From assembly GCA_945905745.1 (NCBI GenBank), contig CAMDQF010000004.1, positions 1-52,391 of the forward strand: 52,391 bases of DNA, written 5' to 3'. This document shows positions 1 to 7,596 of this stretch, in pieces. The stretch comes from Litorilinea aerophila. Its GTDB lineage: Bacteria; Chloroflexota; Anaerolineae; Caldilineales; Caldilineaceae. Position 1 is the stretch's first letter. Each line of letters starts with the position of its first letter. A model generated the notes under the pieces. It was not told the DNA's origin and searched no databases. It saw only the letters and a list, made by a program, of their open reading frames with translations. The translations under genes and the position numbers were made by a program.

Positions 1-1
1 C

Positions 2-586
2 CGCCCACGGGTGCTGCTGCTGGATGAACCACTGGGCGCGCTGGACCTCAAATTGCGCCAGCAGATGCAGACCGAACTGAAGGCGATCCAGCAGCAGGTG
101 GGCATCACTTTTGTCTACGTGACCCACGACCAGGAGGAGGCGCTGACGATGAGCGACCGTCTGGCCGTCTTCAATCACGGCAAAATTGAACAGGTGGGCA
201 GCCCGGCCGAGGTCTACGAAAGCCCCACGACTGCTTTCGTGGCCGGCTTTGTCGGCGTCTCCAATCTGATCAGCGGCCCAGCGGCCCAGGCCATCACCGG
301 TACGCCCGCGCTGTTTGCCGTGCGCCCGGAGAAGATTCATCTGGCCGCGGTCGGTGCGTCTGTGGCCGAGGGGATGTGTAGCGCCGATGGCGTGGTGGTG
401 GAGGTTGTCTATCTGGGGATGTATACCCGTTACCGGGTGGCGCTGGATGCGGGGGGCGAGATGATTGTGGCCCAGCAGAATCTGGAAGCTACCTCCATGG
501 CCGTGCACAACAGACGGGGAGAGCGGGTGCGTCTCTGTTGGCAAGAAGAACACACCCACGTGATCCGCGGAGAGAATGGACAATGA
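2..586 (+). CDS. potA: Polyamine-type ABC transporter ATPase, 3' part
   Basis: The C-terminal 194 codons of an ABC ATPase are visible; the Walker A half lies left of the window. The reading frame is open to the window edge and begins with the Walker B strand (LLLDEP), the D-loop (GALD) and the H-loop histidine in [13 protein letters not shown]-like tail with [10 protein letters not shown] at about visible residues 105-113 is typical of the spermidine/putrescine and iron-type CUT1-like importers. It would energise uptake through the two permeases encoded directly downstream. Its TGA overlaps the ATG of the next gene, so the three genes are translationally coupled. The solute-binding protein is not downstream, so it must be upstream or elsewhere. 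Polyamine specificity is inferred from overall similarity of the ATPase and permeases and is not proven. Confidence 0.9.
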   Translation, partial: RPRVLLLDEPLGALDLKLRQQMQTELKAIQQQVGITFVYVTHDQEEALTMSDRLAVFNHGKIEQVGSPAEVYESPTTAFVAGFVGVSNLISGPAAQAITGTPALFAVRPEKIHLAAVGASVAEGMCSADGVVVEVVYLGMYTRYRVALDAGGEMIVAQQNLEATSMAVHNRRGERVRLCWQEEHTHVIRGENGQ

Positions 587-1497
587 GCGCAAGCGCCCGG
601 CGTCTTTCCACCTTCCTCTACCTCCGTCCAAAGCTGATGCTGGCCCTCCTCCTGGGGCCGCCTCTGCTCTGGCTCGGCGTCATCTATCTGGGATCGCTCT
701 TCACCCTCCTCGTCCAGAGTTTCTTCTATCTTGACGGCTTTAGCGGGCGGGTTGTGCGTACTTTTACCCTGGCCACCTACACCCAACTGTTCACCCCTTC
801 CAATCTGGACATCTTTCAACGCACCGCAGGCATGGCCCTGGCTGTGACGGTGGCCGACGCGCTGCTGGCCTTTCCCCTGGCCTATTTCATTGCCCGCCAC
901 GCCTCGCGCCGGGCCAAAGCCATTCTCTATCTGGCCGTGATCCTGCCCCTCTGGTCCAGCTATCTGGTGCGGGTCTACGCTTGGAAGCTGATTCTGGCGA
1001 AAGAGGGGATTCTGAGCTGGTTTCTGGCCCAGTTGGGGCTGACACCCGCGCTGGACGCGCTGCTGGCCCTGCCCGGCATCGGCGGCACCTCCCTCTCTTT
1101 TTCATCCATCGGCGTCTTTCTGGTCTTTGTCTACATCTGGCTGCCCTATATGATTCTGCCCATCCAGGCTGCCTTGGAGCGGCTTCCCACCTCGCTCTTG
1201 GAAGCGTCGGGTGATTTGGGGGCACGGCCCGCCAAAACCTTCCGCACGGTGACGCTGCCCCTGGTGTTGCCGGGTGTGGTGGCAGGATCGATCTTCACCT
1301 TTTCGCTGACCATGGGGGATTTTATCGTGCCGACCGTGCTGGGCAATTCCAGCTTTTTCATCGGCCAGGCTGTCCTTTCGCATCAGGGCACGTCGGGCAA
1401 CATCCCGATGGCCGCGGCCATGACGACCGTGCCGATGCTGATTATGGGCGTCTATCTGCTCTTGGCGCGCCGGATGGGAGCTTTCGATGCCCTCTAA
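583..1497 (+). CDS. potB: ABC transporter permease, PotB-like
   Basis: A 304-residue inner-membrane permease with about six hydrophobic segments. The EAA loop that docks on the ATPase is visible as [14 protein letters not shown] followed by LPLVLPG near residue 205-230. The start chosen is the ATG at 583, which overlaps the previous stop (ATGA); a longer upstream reading would run into the ATPase gene and lacks the normal N-terminus. The N-terminal cytoplasmic stretch before the first membrane segment fits the PotB family. Forms a heterodimeric channel with the following gene. Putrescine/spermidine import is the usual role, but related permeases carry other small organic cations or iron. Confidence 0.88.
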   Translation: MSASARRLSTFLYLRPKLMLALLLGPPLLWLGVIYLGSLFTLLVQSFFYLDGFSGRVVRTFTLATYTQLFTPSNLDIFQRTAGMALAVTVADALLAFPLAYFIARHASRRAKAILYLAVILPLWSSYLVRVYAWKLILAKEGILSWFLAQLGLTPALDALLALPGIGGTSLSFSSIGVFLVFVYIWLPYMILPIQAALERLPTSLLEASGDLGARPAKTFRTVTLPLVLPGVVAGSIFTFSLTMGDFIVPTVLGNSSFFIGQAVLSHQGTSGNIPMAAAMTTVPMLIMGVYLLLARRMGAFDAL

Positions 1498-2302
1498 ACC
1501 GGCTGCTGTCCACGAAAAGCGTCCACCCTGGCTACTGACGGCCAGTGCGGGCGCGGTGCTGCTCTTTCTGCATTTCCCCCTGGCGATCATCGCGCTCTAC
1601 GCCTTCACCACCGACGAGACGACCTATAGCTTTCCTCTGCCGGGGCTGACGGCCCGCTGGTTTGCCGTGGCCTGGAATCGCACAGACCTGTGGGAAGCGC
1701 TCACACTCTCTCTGCAAGTGGCGTCAATTGCCACAGGGCTGGCTATAGTACTGGGCACATTGGCCGCGGCTGCGGTCTGGCGCAGCAATTTCTTCGGACG
1801 GGAAGCCCTCTCTTTTCTGCTCATCCTGCCCCTGGCCCTGCCCGGTATCGTCACAGGCATTGCCCTGCGCTCGGCTATGGGGCTGACCGAGATTCCCTTC
1901 TCTTTCTGGACAATTGTGGTGGGTCACGCCACTTTCTGTATTGTAGTCGTCTACAACAATGTGCTGGCCCGCTTCCGGCGCACGGCTGGTTCGCTGATCG
2001 AAGCCTCTATGGATTTGGGAGCCAACGGCTTCCAGACCTTCCGCTATGTGATCCTACCGGGCATCGCCACCGCGCTCCTGGCCGGGGGGATGCTGGCCTT
2101 TGCCCTCTCTTTCGACGAGGTGATCGTCACCACCTTCACCGCGGGCCAGCAGTCCACCCTGCCCATCTGGATTCTCAGCCAGCTTACCCGCCCGCGGGAC
2201 AGGCCGGTGACAAATGTGGTGGCTTTTTTCGTCATTCTGATTACGGCCCTGCCGATTGTGCTCTCCTATCGGTTGACCCAACCGACTCAGGAGAATGAGT
2301 AG
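1487..2302 (+). CDS. potC: ABC transporter permease, PotC-like
   Basis: A 271-residue permease, the second channel half of the polyamine-type importer. It overlaps the previous gene by 11 bases in another frame. The EAA motif is [14 protein letters not shown] around residues 180-195 and is followed by the usual LPG(I) turn and a FDE-containing membrane segment ([10 protein letters not shown]) that is conserved in PotC-type permeases. The reading frame ends cleanly and no substrate-binding protein gene follows, unlike the common potABCD order. Confidence 0.88.
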   Translation: MPSKPAAVHEKRPPWLLTASAGAVLLFLHFPLAIIALYAFTTDETTYSFPLPGLTARWFAVAWNRTDLWEALTLSLQVASIATGLAIVLGTLAAAAVWRSNFFGREALSFLLILPLALPGIVTGIALRSAMGLTEIPFSFWTIVVGHATFCIVVVYNNVLARFRRTAGSLIEASMDLGANGFQTFRYVILPGIATALLAGGMLAFALSFDEVIVTTFTAGQQSTLPIWILSQLTRPRDRPVTNVVAFFVILITALPIVLSYRLTQPTQENE

Positions 2303-2440
2303 GGTGTGTTCAAAGTCAGTTGGAGGAGTGCCTACTCCTCTTCCCCCAATTTACACATTTGACTGCATAAGCGGACTCGAGTACACTTTCACTACGTGTT
2401 TCATAGCGCAAGCGTATCCAAAAATCACAAGGAGAATTGT

Positions 2441-2860
2441 ATGGCAGCCAAAATGGAAGGTCACAAACCTGGATTCGGACAGATTGCCCGCCAGGGAGCA
2501 ATTGCTGGGATCGGCGCGACAGTCGTCAACGCCATCCTCTTTTTCATCGGTTCGGTGTTGGGGGCTTTCCCCGACAATGTGTTGGTGCCGCAGACAGGTG
2601 CGCCAGTGAGCATCACGGACATCCTGATTATTTCGATTATGAGCACAGTGGGGGCCATTGTGGGCTATTTTGTCCTCAGCCGCATTTTTAGTGTCGCACG
2701 GGCGAAGCAGATCTTCACGATTCTGGCCGTGCTTGTCCTGTTGGGCATGGCAACCACCCCCTTCAGCATTCCCGACGTCCCGATGCTGCAAATCGTTTTG
2801 CTGGAAGTGATGCATGTGGTTCTGGGCGGTGCGCTGGTCTACTACCTCGTGAAAGCATAG
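2441..2860 (+). CDS. Small four-helix membrane protein (DUF6069-like)
   Basis: A 139-residue protein with four predicted membrane helices (about residues 17-40, 58-80, 88-105 and 113-137), separated by a short periplasmic loop with NVLVPQTGAPVS. The start is the ATG at 2441, preceded by AAGGAGA at a 6-7 nt spacing; upstream in-frame starts lack a ribosome site. The pattern resembles the DUF6069 family of small uncharacterised membrane proteins; I recognise this only from overall layout. It is separated from potC by 138 bases and followed by its own terminator, so it may be a single-gene unit. Function unknown. Confidence 0.75.
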   Translation: MAAKMEGHKPGFGQIARQGAIAGIGATVVNAILFFIGSVLGAFPDNVLVPQTGAPVSITDILIISIMSTVGAIVGYFVLSRIFSVARAKQIFTILAVLVLLGMATTPFSIPDVPMLQIVLLEVMHVVLGGALVYYLVKA

Positions 2861-2870
2861 GATTTGGGCC

Positions 2871-2912
2871 AAAGAGCTGCCGGGTTTTTGAAACCCGGCA
2901 GCTCTTTTTATT
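2871..2912 (+). terminator. Strong intrinsic terminator
   Basis: Perfect 17-bp inverted repeat (2871-2887 with 2891-2907), three-base loop, followed by a T-rich tail. It closes the DUF6069-like gene and isolates the molybdenum hydroxylase operon. Confidence 0.93.
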
Positions 2913-2931
2913 TCTGCCACCGCAAAGGACG

Positions 2932-2961
2932 TTTTTATTCTGTACGATTTTGTGGTATAAA
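2932..2961 (+). promoter_or_regulatory. Candidate promoter of the molybdenum hydroxylase operon
   Basis: An extended -10 element, TGGTATAAA at 2953-2961, sits about 205 bases upstream of the first gene. The -35 match (TTTTTA at 2932-2937, 18-nt spacing) is poor, so recognition would rest on the extended -10. The predicted transcript would have a leader of roughly 195 nt; I see no recognisable riboswitch in it. Confidence 0.45.
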
Positions 2962-3164
2962 CAGTCACAGCCGTGGAAAATTCATTCCGTCTGCGCAGGG
3001 ACTATAAACCGGTTTTCAGAACAGGTTCGGTTCTCCGTCCTTCGGTCTACCATCTACCCGGTCATCGTCTTTTTCCCATTCGTTTATCCTCTATTGTTCC
3101 GAATGCTTCGATTCTTTCTATCGAAACAATTCATTTGCGTCCAGATCCCATAGGAGGTGTATCC

Positions 3165-4076
3165 TTGCAAGCATTCGATTTCGTTTCAGCCCGAAGTGTC
3201 GATGAGGTGGTCGCTGCTTTGGCCACCGGGGGCGAACGAGCCAGGCCATTGAGTGGTGGCACTGACCTGCTAGCCCAGTTGAAGGAAGGTCGGCGTAGCT
3301 ACGAAACTATTGTCGATCTGAAGCGGATTCCTGAATTGATGGAAGTCCGTATTGGGGCCGACGGTCTCTGGCTGGGTTCGTCGGTGCCCTGTCACGTCGT
3401 CAACAACAGCGCCGACATCCAGAAGATGTACCCCGCGCTGCACGACTCCACCGGTCTGATCGGTGGCACGCAGATTCAGGGCCGGGCCAGTTTGGGCGGC
3501 AACCTCTGCAACGCCTCCCCGGCGGCCGACGGCATCCCCACGCTGATCGTCCACAGCGTTATTGCCCACATCGCCGGTCCCAAAGGACGGCGCACTTTGC
3601 CCGTGGAAGATTTCTGCACCGCGCCGGGCCGCAATGCCCTGCAAAGTGGCGAAATTCTGGTGGCTCTGCAATTCCCCGCGCCGGTCAAGAACTTCGGCGC
3701 GGCCTACCTGCGCTTTATTCCCCGCAACGAAATGGATATTGCGGTGGTAGGCGTGGGTGCGTCGGTTGTGCTGAGCAATGACGGCAATACGATCCAATCC
3801 GCCCGGATTTCTCTGGGCGCGGTGGCGCCCACGCCGTTGTTTGTCAAAGCGGCGGGCGACGCCCTGGCCGGACAACCGGTCTCCGAGGAATCCTTTGAAA
3901 AGGCCGCCCAGATCGCCTGGGAAGCGGCCAAGCCCATCAATGACATGCGCGGCACGATTGCCCAGCGCAAGCATCTGTCGGGCGTGTTGACCAAACGCGC
4001 ATTGCGCATCGCCATCGACCGGGCGCGGGGAACCTCGACCGTCGATTCTTTGGGGAGGCTGAACGGAAATGGCTAA
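3165..4076 (+). CDS. Molybdenum hydroxylase, FAD-binding subunit
   Basis: A 303-residue FAD subunit of a xanthine dehydrogenase/CO dehydrogenase-type hydroxylase (CoxM-like). The two FAD-binding loops are visible: PLSGGTDLL at residues 28-35 and SLGGNLCNASPAAD at 109-122. The start is a TTG at 3165, six bases after a near-perfect Shine-Dalgarno (AGGAGGT at 3152-3158); the frame remains open far upstream, but the added residues do not resemble the family and there is no other ribosome site. It passes electrons from the 2Fe-2S subunit to an external acceptor through FAD. It overlaps the next gene by eight bases. Confidence 0.93.
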   Translation: MQAFDFVSARSVDEVVAALATGGERARPLSGGTDLLAQLKEGRRSYETIVDLKRIPELMEVRIGADGLWLGSSVPCHVVNNSADIQKMYPALHDSTGLIGGTQIQGRASLGGNLCNASPAADGIPTLIVHSVIAHIAGPKGRRTLPVEDFCTAPGRNALQSGEILVALQFPAPVKNFGAAYLRFIPRNEMDIAVVGVGASVVLSNDGNTIQSARISLGAVAPTPLFVKAAGDALAGQPVSEESFEKAAQIAWEAAKPINDMRGTIAQRKHLSGVLTKRALRIAIDRARGTSTVDSLGRLNGNG

Positions 4077-4557
4077 GAAAGTAATGGTCCAGACCGTCAT
4101 CAACAACGATGAAACCACATTTGTCTGTGAGACCCGCCAGACACTTCTGGAAGTATTGCGGGACGAGTTGGGCATGACCGGAACCAAAGAAGGTTGTGGC
4201 AACGGCAACTGCGGCGCCTGCAATGTGATGTTGGACGGGGTGCTGGTCAACTCTTGTCTGGTGCTGGCTGTGGAAGCCGAAGGGCGCACAGTCACGACGA
4301 TCGAAGGCGTGGCCGAGGCCGACGGTCTGCATCCCATCCAGCAGGCCTTCCTGGAACACGCGGCCCTGCAATGCGGTATCTGCACGCCGGGCTTTATTAT
4401 TTCTTCCAAAGCCCTGCTGGAACACAACTCGAACCCCAGCGAACACGACGTGCGTCTATGGCTGGCGGGCAACCTCTGCCGCTGCACAGGCTATGACAAA
4501 ATTGTGCGGGCCGTGTTGGATGTCGCCAGCGCGGGGCGAGCGAAAGTAGGCGCATAA
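4069..4557 (+). CDS. Molybdenum hydroxylase, 2Fe-2S subunit
   Basis: A 162-residue iron-sulfur subunit. The N-terminal plant-ferredoxin cluster ligands are Cys43, Cys48, Cys51 and Cys63; the C-terminal cluster near the molybdenum cofactor uses Cys102, Cys105, Cys137 and Cys139 (QCGICTPG and LCRCTGYD motifs). All eight ligands are present, so the electron chain molybdenum - 2Fe-2S - 2Fe-2S - FAD appears complete. Starts at an ATG inside the end of the FAD gene and its stop overlaps the start of the large subunit by one base, so the three subunits should be made in fixed ratio. Confidence 0.95.
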   Translation: MAKKVMVQTVINNDETTFVCETRQTLLEVLRDELGMTGTKEGCGNGNCGACNVMLDGVLVNSCLVLAVEAEGRTVTTIEGVAEADGLHPIQQAFLEHAALQCGICTPGFIISSKALLEHNSNPSEHDVRLWLAGNLCRCTGYDKIVRAVLDVASAGRAKVGA

Positions 4558-6875
4558 TGGCAGTCACAGAAAAAGCAATGCACGCAACCAACGGCAAAGG
4601 TAACGGTCACGCCAGCCCGGCTACACGCACGCCTGCCGAGGGTTTCAATATCATCGGCAGCCGCCCGGTGCGCCCGGACGGCGTGGACAAAGTGACCGGG
4701 CGGGCCATCTACGGAGCGGATGTACGCTTGCAGGGGCTGCTCTACGGCAAAGTCCTGCGCAGCCCCCACGCCCACGCCCGCATCCTCTCCATCGACACCA
4801 GCAAAGCCGAGGCCCTGCCCGGTGTCAAAGCAGTAGTCACAGGCGCAGATCTGCCCACAGCCGCGGATAAAGTCGAAGACCTGGGAGAGAGTGCCATCAA
4901 CCTGATGTACCTGAGCGCCAACGTCCTGGCCCACGACAAGGCGCTCTATCACGGCCACGCCATCGCCGCGGTGGCCGCGGTGGACAGCCACACGGCCGAA
5001 GAGGCCATCGGCCTGATCGACGTACAGTACGAAGTGCTGCCCCCGGTGATGACCGTTGACCAGGCCCTGGCCGACAACGCGCCGATCCTGCTGGAGAACC
5101 TGCTCACAGACGAGATGGGCGAGAAGGGGACAAAACCCACCAATCTGGCCCAGCACTTCCGCCACCAGCGGGGCGATCTGGAAGCGGGCTTTGCCGCAGC
5201 CGCAGTCATCGTCGAACGCAACTTCCGCACAGAGACGGTGCATCAGGGCTACATCGAACCCCATACCGGCACGGCCCAATACAACAGCGACGGTCAAGTG
5301 ACGATCTGGGCTTCCACCCAGGGCACATTTGCCGTGCGCGAGCAGACATCTGAAATTTTGGGCATTCCTGTCTCCCAAATCAAAGTCATCCCCACCGAGA
5401 TCGGCGGCGGTTTCGGCGGCAAAATCAATGTCTATCTGGAACCGGTGGCTGTCATGCTCTCCAAGAAGGCGGGCGGCAAGCCCGTCAAGCTGGTGATGAG
5501 CCGCACCGAAGTCCTGCAGGCCACCGGCCCCACCTCCGGCTCCAACATCCGCATCAAAATGGGCGCGGACGCCAACGGTAAGCTGACCGCGGCCCACGCC
5601 GACCTCTACTACGAGGCAGGCGGGTTTCCTGGCTCACCCGTGGGCGCGGCGGCCAATGTGGTCTTTGCCCCCTACGCCCTGGACAACCTGCAAGTGGATG
5701 GCTACGATGTGATTGTCAACCGCCCCCGCTCCGCGGCCTACCGCGCGCCAGGCGGCACCAATGCAGCCTATGCCACGGAAAGTGTGCTCAACGAAATTGC
5801 CGAAAAACTGGGGCTTGATCAGGCCCACATCCGGCTAATCAATGGGGCAAAGCAGGGCGACCGTCGCCCTGACGGCCTGCTCTATTCCGAGCCGATCGGT
5901 CTGCTGGAGACGGTGCAAGCCATCGCCGAGTCGGATCATTACAACACGCCCCTGACCGGCAAAAACCAGGGACGGGGCATTGCCTGCGGCTATTGGAACA
6001 ATTGGGGCGGCAAGTCCAGCGCCAGCGCAGTTCTCAACGCCGATGGCACAGTCAGCCTGAACGAAGCCTCCACAGACATCGGCGGCAGCCGGGCCTCGAT
6101 TGCCATGCAGTTTGCCGAGGCCATCGGCATTACTTACGAGCAGGTCAAACCCCGGGTGGGCGACACCGATTCGGTGGCCTACAACGACGTGACCGGCGGC
6201 AGCCGCACCACCTTCAGCACAGGCATGGCCGCCTACAATATGGGTGTGGAGATGCTGGCGCAGATGAAGGCGCGCTTGGCCGACCTCTGGGATGGGGTCT
6301 CTGTGGAGTATGCCAACGGTGAGTTTTCCGGCGGCGACAACCGTATCAGCTTTGCGCAGGCGGCCGCGCTGCTCTACAGCACCGGCGAACCACTGATGGT
6401 CAGCTCGACGGTCTATGCGCGCAACTTCGGCCCAGGCTTCTCCACCCAATTGGCGGATGTGGAAGTGGACCCGGAGACGGGCAAAGTCACGATTCTGCGC
6501 TTTACGATTGCCCAGGACGTGGGCCGGGCCATCCACCCCTCCTATGTGGAAGGGCAGATGCAGGGCGGTGTGGTCCAGGGCATTGGCTGGGCGCTGAACG
6601 AGGAATACATCTACAACGAGAAGGGGCAACTGCTCAATGGCAGCCTCCTCGACTACCGGATGCCTACCGCGCTGGACCTGCCGATGATCGAGACGATTCT
6701 GGTCGAGGTTCCCTACCCCGGCCATCCCTACGGCGTGCGCGGCGTGGGCGAGGTGAATATCGTGCCACCTGCCGGGGCCGTCGCCAACGCAGTCGCCAAC
6801 GCCATCGGCAAGCGGATGTTCGAGTTGCCTATGTCGCCGGATCGGGTATTGGCGGCGATGGGGGAGAAGAATTAA
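4557..6875 (+). CDS. Molybdenum hydroxylase, molybdopterin-binding subunit
   Basis: A 772-residue large subunit with an aldehyde oxidase/xanthine dehydrogenase a/b-hammerhead domain (from about residue 40) followed by the two molybdopterin-binding domains. The glycine-rich loop IGGGFGGK is near residue 282-289 and the C-terminal GVGE motif (about 729-732) supplies the glutamate that activates water. The active-site loop reads AYRAPGG (about 394-400). This lacks the AYxCSFR signature of form I CO dehydrogenase, so CO oxidation is unlikely; the sequence suggests xanthine, nicotinate, aromatic-CoA or aldehyde substrates. The real substrate cannot be told from this sequence. No maturation genes of the CoxDEF or XdhC type lie next to it; a MoaD/CysO-like gene follows instead. 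Confidence 0.92.
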   Translation: MAVTEKAMHATNGKGNGHASPATRTPAEGFNIIGSRPVRPDGVDKVTGRAIYGADVRLQGLLYGKVLRSPHAHARILSIDTSKAEALPGVKAVVTGADLPTAADKVEDLGESAINLMYLSANVLAHDKALYHGHAIAAVAAVDSHTAEEAIGLIDVQYEVLPPVMTVDQALADNAPILLENLLTDEMGEKGTKPTNLAQHFRHQRGDLEAGFAAAAVIVERNFRTETVHQGYIEPHTGTAQYNSDGQVTIWASTQGTFAVREQTSEILGIPVSQIKVIPTEIGGGFGGKINVYLEPVAVMLSKKAGGKPVKLVMSRTEVLQATGPTSGSNIRIKMGADANGKLTAAHADLYYEAGGFPGSPVGAAANVVFAPYALDNLQVDGYDVIVNRPRSAAYRAPGGTNAAYATESVLNEIAEKLGLDQAHIRLINGAKQGDRRPDGLLYSEPIGLLETVQAIAESDHYNTPLTGKNQGRGIACGYWNNWGGKSSASAVLNADGTVSLNEASTDIGGSRASIAMQFAEAIGITYEQVKPRVGDTDSVAYNDVTGGSRTTFSTGMAAYNMGVEMLAQMKARLADLWDGVSVEYANGEFSGGDNRISFAQAAALLYSTGEPLMVSSTVYARNFGPGFSTQLADVEVDPETGKVTILRFTIAQDVGRAIHPSYVEGQMQGGVVQGIGWALNEEYIYNEKGQLLNGSLLDYRMPTALDLPMIETILVEVPYPGHPYGVRGVGEVNIVPPAGAVANAVANAIGKRMFELPMSPDRVLAAMGEKN

Positions 6876-6876
6876 G

Positions 6877-6943
6877 CAGTGAACAGTGAGCAGTAATCAG
6901 TAAAGACGCACGCAACACGACTGATAACTGATAACTGCTCACT
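6877..6943. repeat. Intergenic hairpin repeat, class A, copy 1
   Basis: Degenerate tandem words of the CAGTGAACAGTGAGCAGT type at 6877-6901 are followed 18 bases later by their near-complement at 6920-6943, giving a long imperfect hairpin. The 25-base left arm is identical to the left arm of the copy at 13841-13865. Confidence 0.85.
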
Positions 6944-6958
6944 TTTCGAGGAGTCAGC

Positions 6959-7225
6959 ATGGCCGTAGTCTGGATTCCCCCCCTCATCCGTCCCCTGACC
7001 GAAGGCAAAAGCCAGGTGGTGGTGGACGGAGAGAATGTGCGAGTAATTGTCGAGGCGCTGGAAGCACGTTATCCCGGCGTGGCCGCGCGCATTGTCGAGG
7101 ATGGCCGCATCCGCCCTGGCTTGAGTGTCGCGGTGGATGGAACCGTGGGCAACAAAGGACTGCGTGAACCTGTCGGCCCCAACAGCGAAGTCCACTTTGT
7201 GCCGGCTATGACCGGCGGGGCGTAG
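6959..7225 (+). CDS. MoaD/ThiS-family ubiquitin-like carrier, CysO-like
   Basis: An 88-residue beta-grasp protein with the N-terminal VWIPPLIRPLT strand and the C-terminal VHFVPAMTGG tail characteristic of MoaD/CysO sulfur carriers. The stop comes one codon after the Gly-Gly pair, leaving a terminal alanine. Start ATG at 6959 with GAGGAG seven bases upstream. It is the last gene of the molybdenum hydroxylase transcript, 83 bases downstream with hairpin repeat A in between, so one role could be sulfur supply for molybdopterin synthesis; an alternative is a protein-modifier or cysteine-synthesis role like its paralogue at 30438. No MoaE gene is present here. Confidence 0.8.
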   Translation: MAVVWIPPLIRPLTEGKSQVVVDGENVRVIVEALEARYPGVAARIVEDGRIRPGLSVAVDGTVGNKGLREPVGPNSEVHFVPAMTGGA

Positions 7226-7264
7226 GGCGGACTGACAGTCCCACTCACCGGGAATTATCCAACA

Positions 7265-7312
7265 ACAAGACCCGGCAGATCAGCCTAAGCCGATCTGCCG
7301 GGTCTTGTATTG
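7265..7312 (+). terminator. Intrinsic terminator after the hydroxylase operon
   Basis: Perfect 17-bp inverted repeat (7265-7281 with 7292-7308) with a 10-base loop; the U-tract is short (TATTGGG follows). It separates the operon from a convergent small gene. Confidence 0.85.
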
Positions 7313-7341
7313 GGCCTCTGACACGGAATAAAGCAGCTACC

Positions 7342-7518
7342 TCAGCACGGAATTGTGCCGCAGAGCTTGATCCCCTTGGCGACCAATGGCAAATAAATGG
7401 ACGTCAGGTTTGCGCCCAGAGTTGTCTCTGTCAGGGCATAGGATATAGACAAGAGCAACAGCAGGGCAAAACCTAGCACAAACCAGAGGCGACGACTTGC
7501 AGACAGTGAAAGATTCAT
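7342..7518 (-). CDS. Tiny secreted or membrane-anchored protein
   Basis: A 58-residue ORF on the minus strand. The start (ATG at 7518) is preceded by GGAGAA at about 6-7 nt spacing. Residues about 10-30 form one hydrophobic helix after two arginines (SASRRLWFVLGFALLLLLS), then a short tail containing SIYLPLVAK and two cysteines (LCGTIPC end). The YLPLV-type motif just after the signal segment recurs in secreted proteins of Chloroflexi, to my knowledge, which supports both expression and taxonomic placement. It lies between the convergent terminator and the divergent methyltransferase gene. Function unknown. Confidence 0.55.
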   Translation of the reverse strand: MNLSLSASRRLWFVLGFALLLLLSISYALTETTLGANLTSIYLPLVAKGIKLCGTIPC

Positions 7519-7596
7519 GATTTTCTCCGAGAACGGCGTTACACACACTTTGCGGAAACAGGTCGATTATAACAAGCCAGGGACTCAACGTCAACA

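Noticed and set aside
3270-4487. A 405-codon minus-strand frame
   Set aside because: Spans the antisense of two hydroxylase subunits with complete cofactor ligands.
4557-6875. Form I carbon monoxide dehydrogenase large subunit
   Set aside because: The AYxCSFR active-site signature is absent; the loop reads AYRAPGG.
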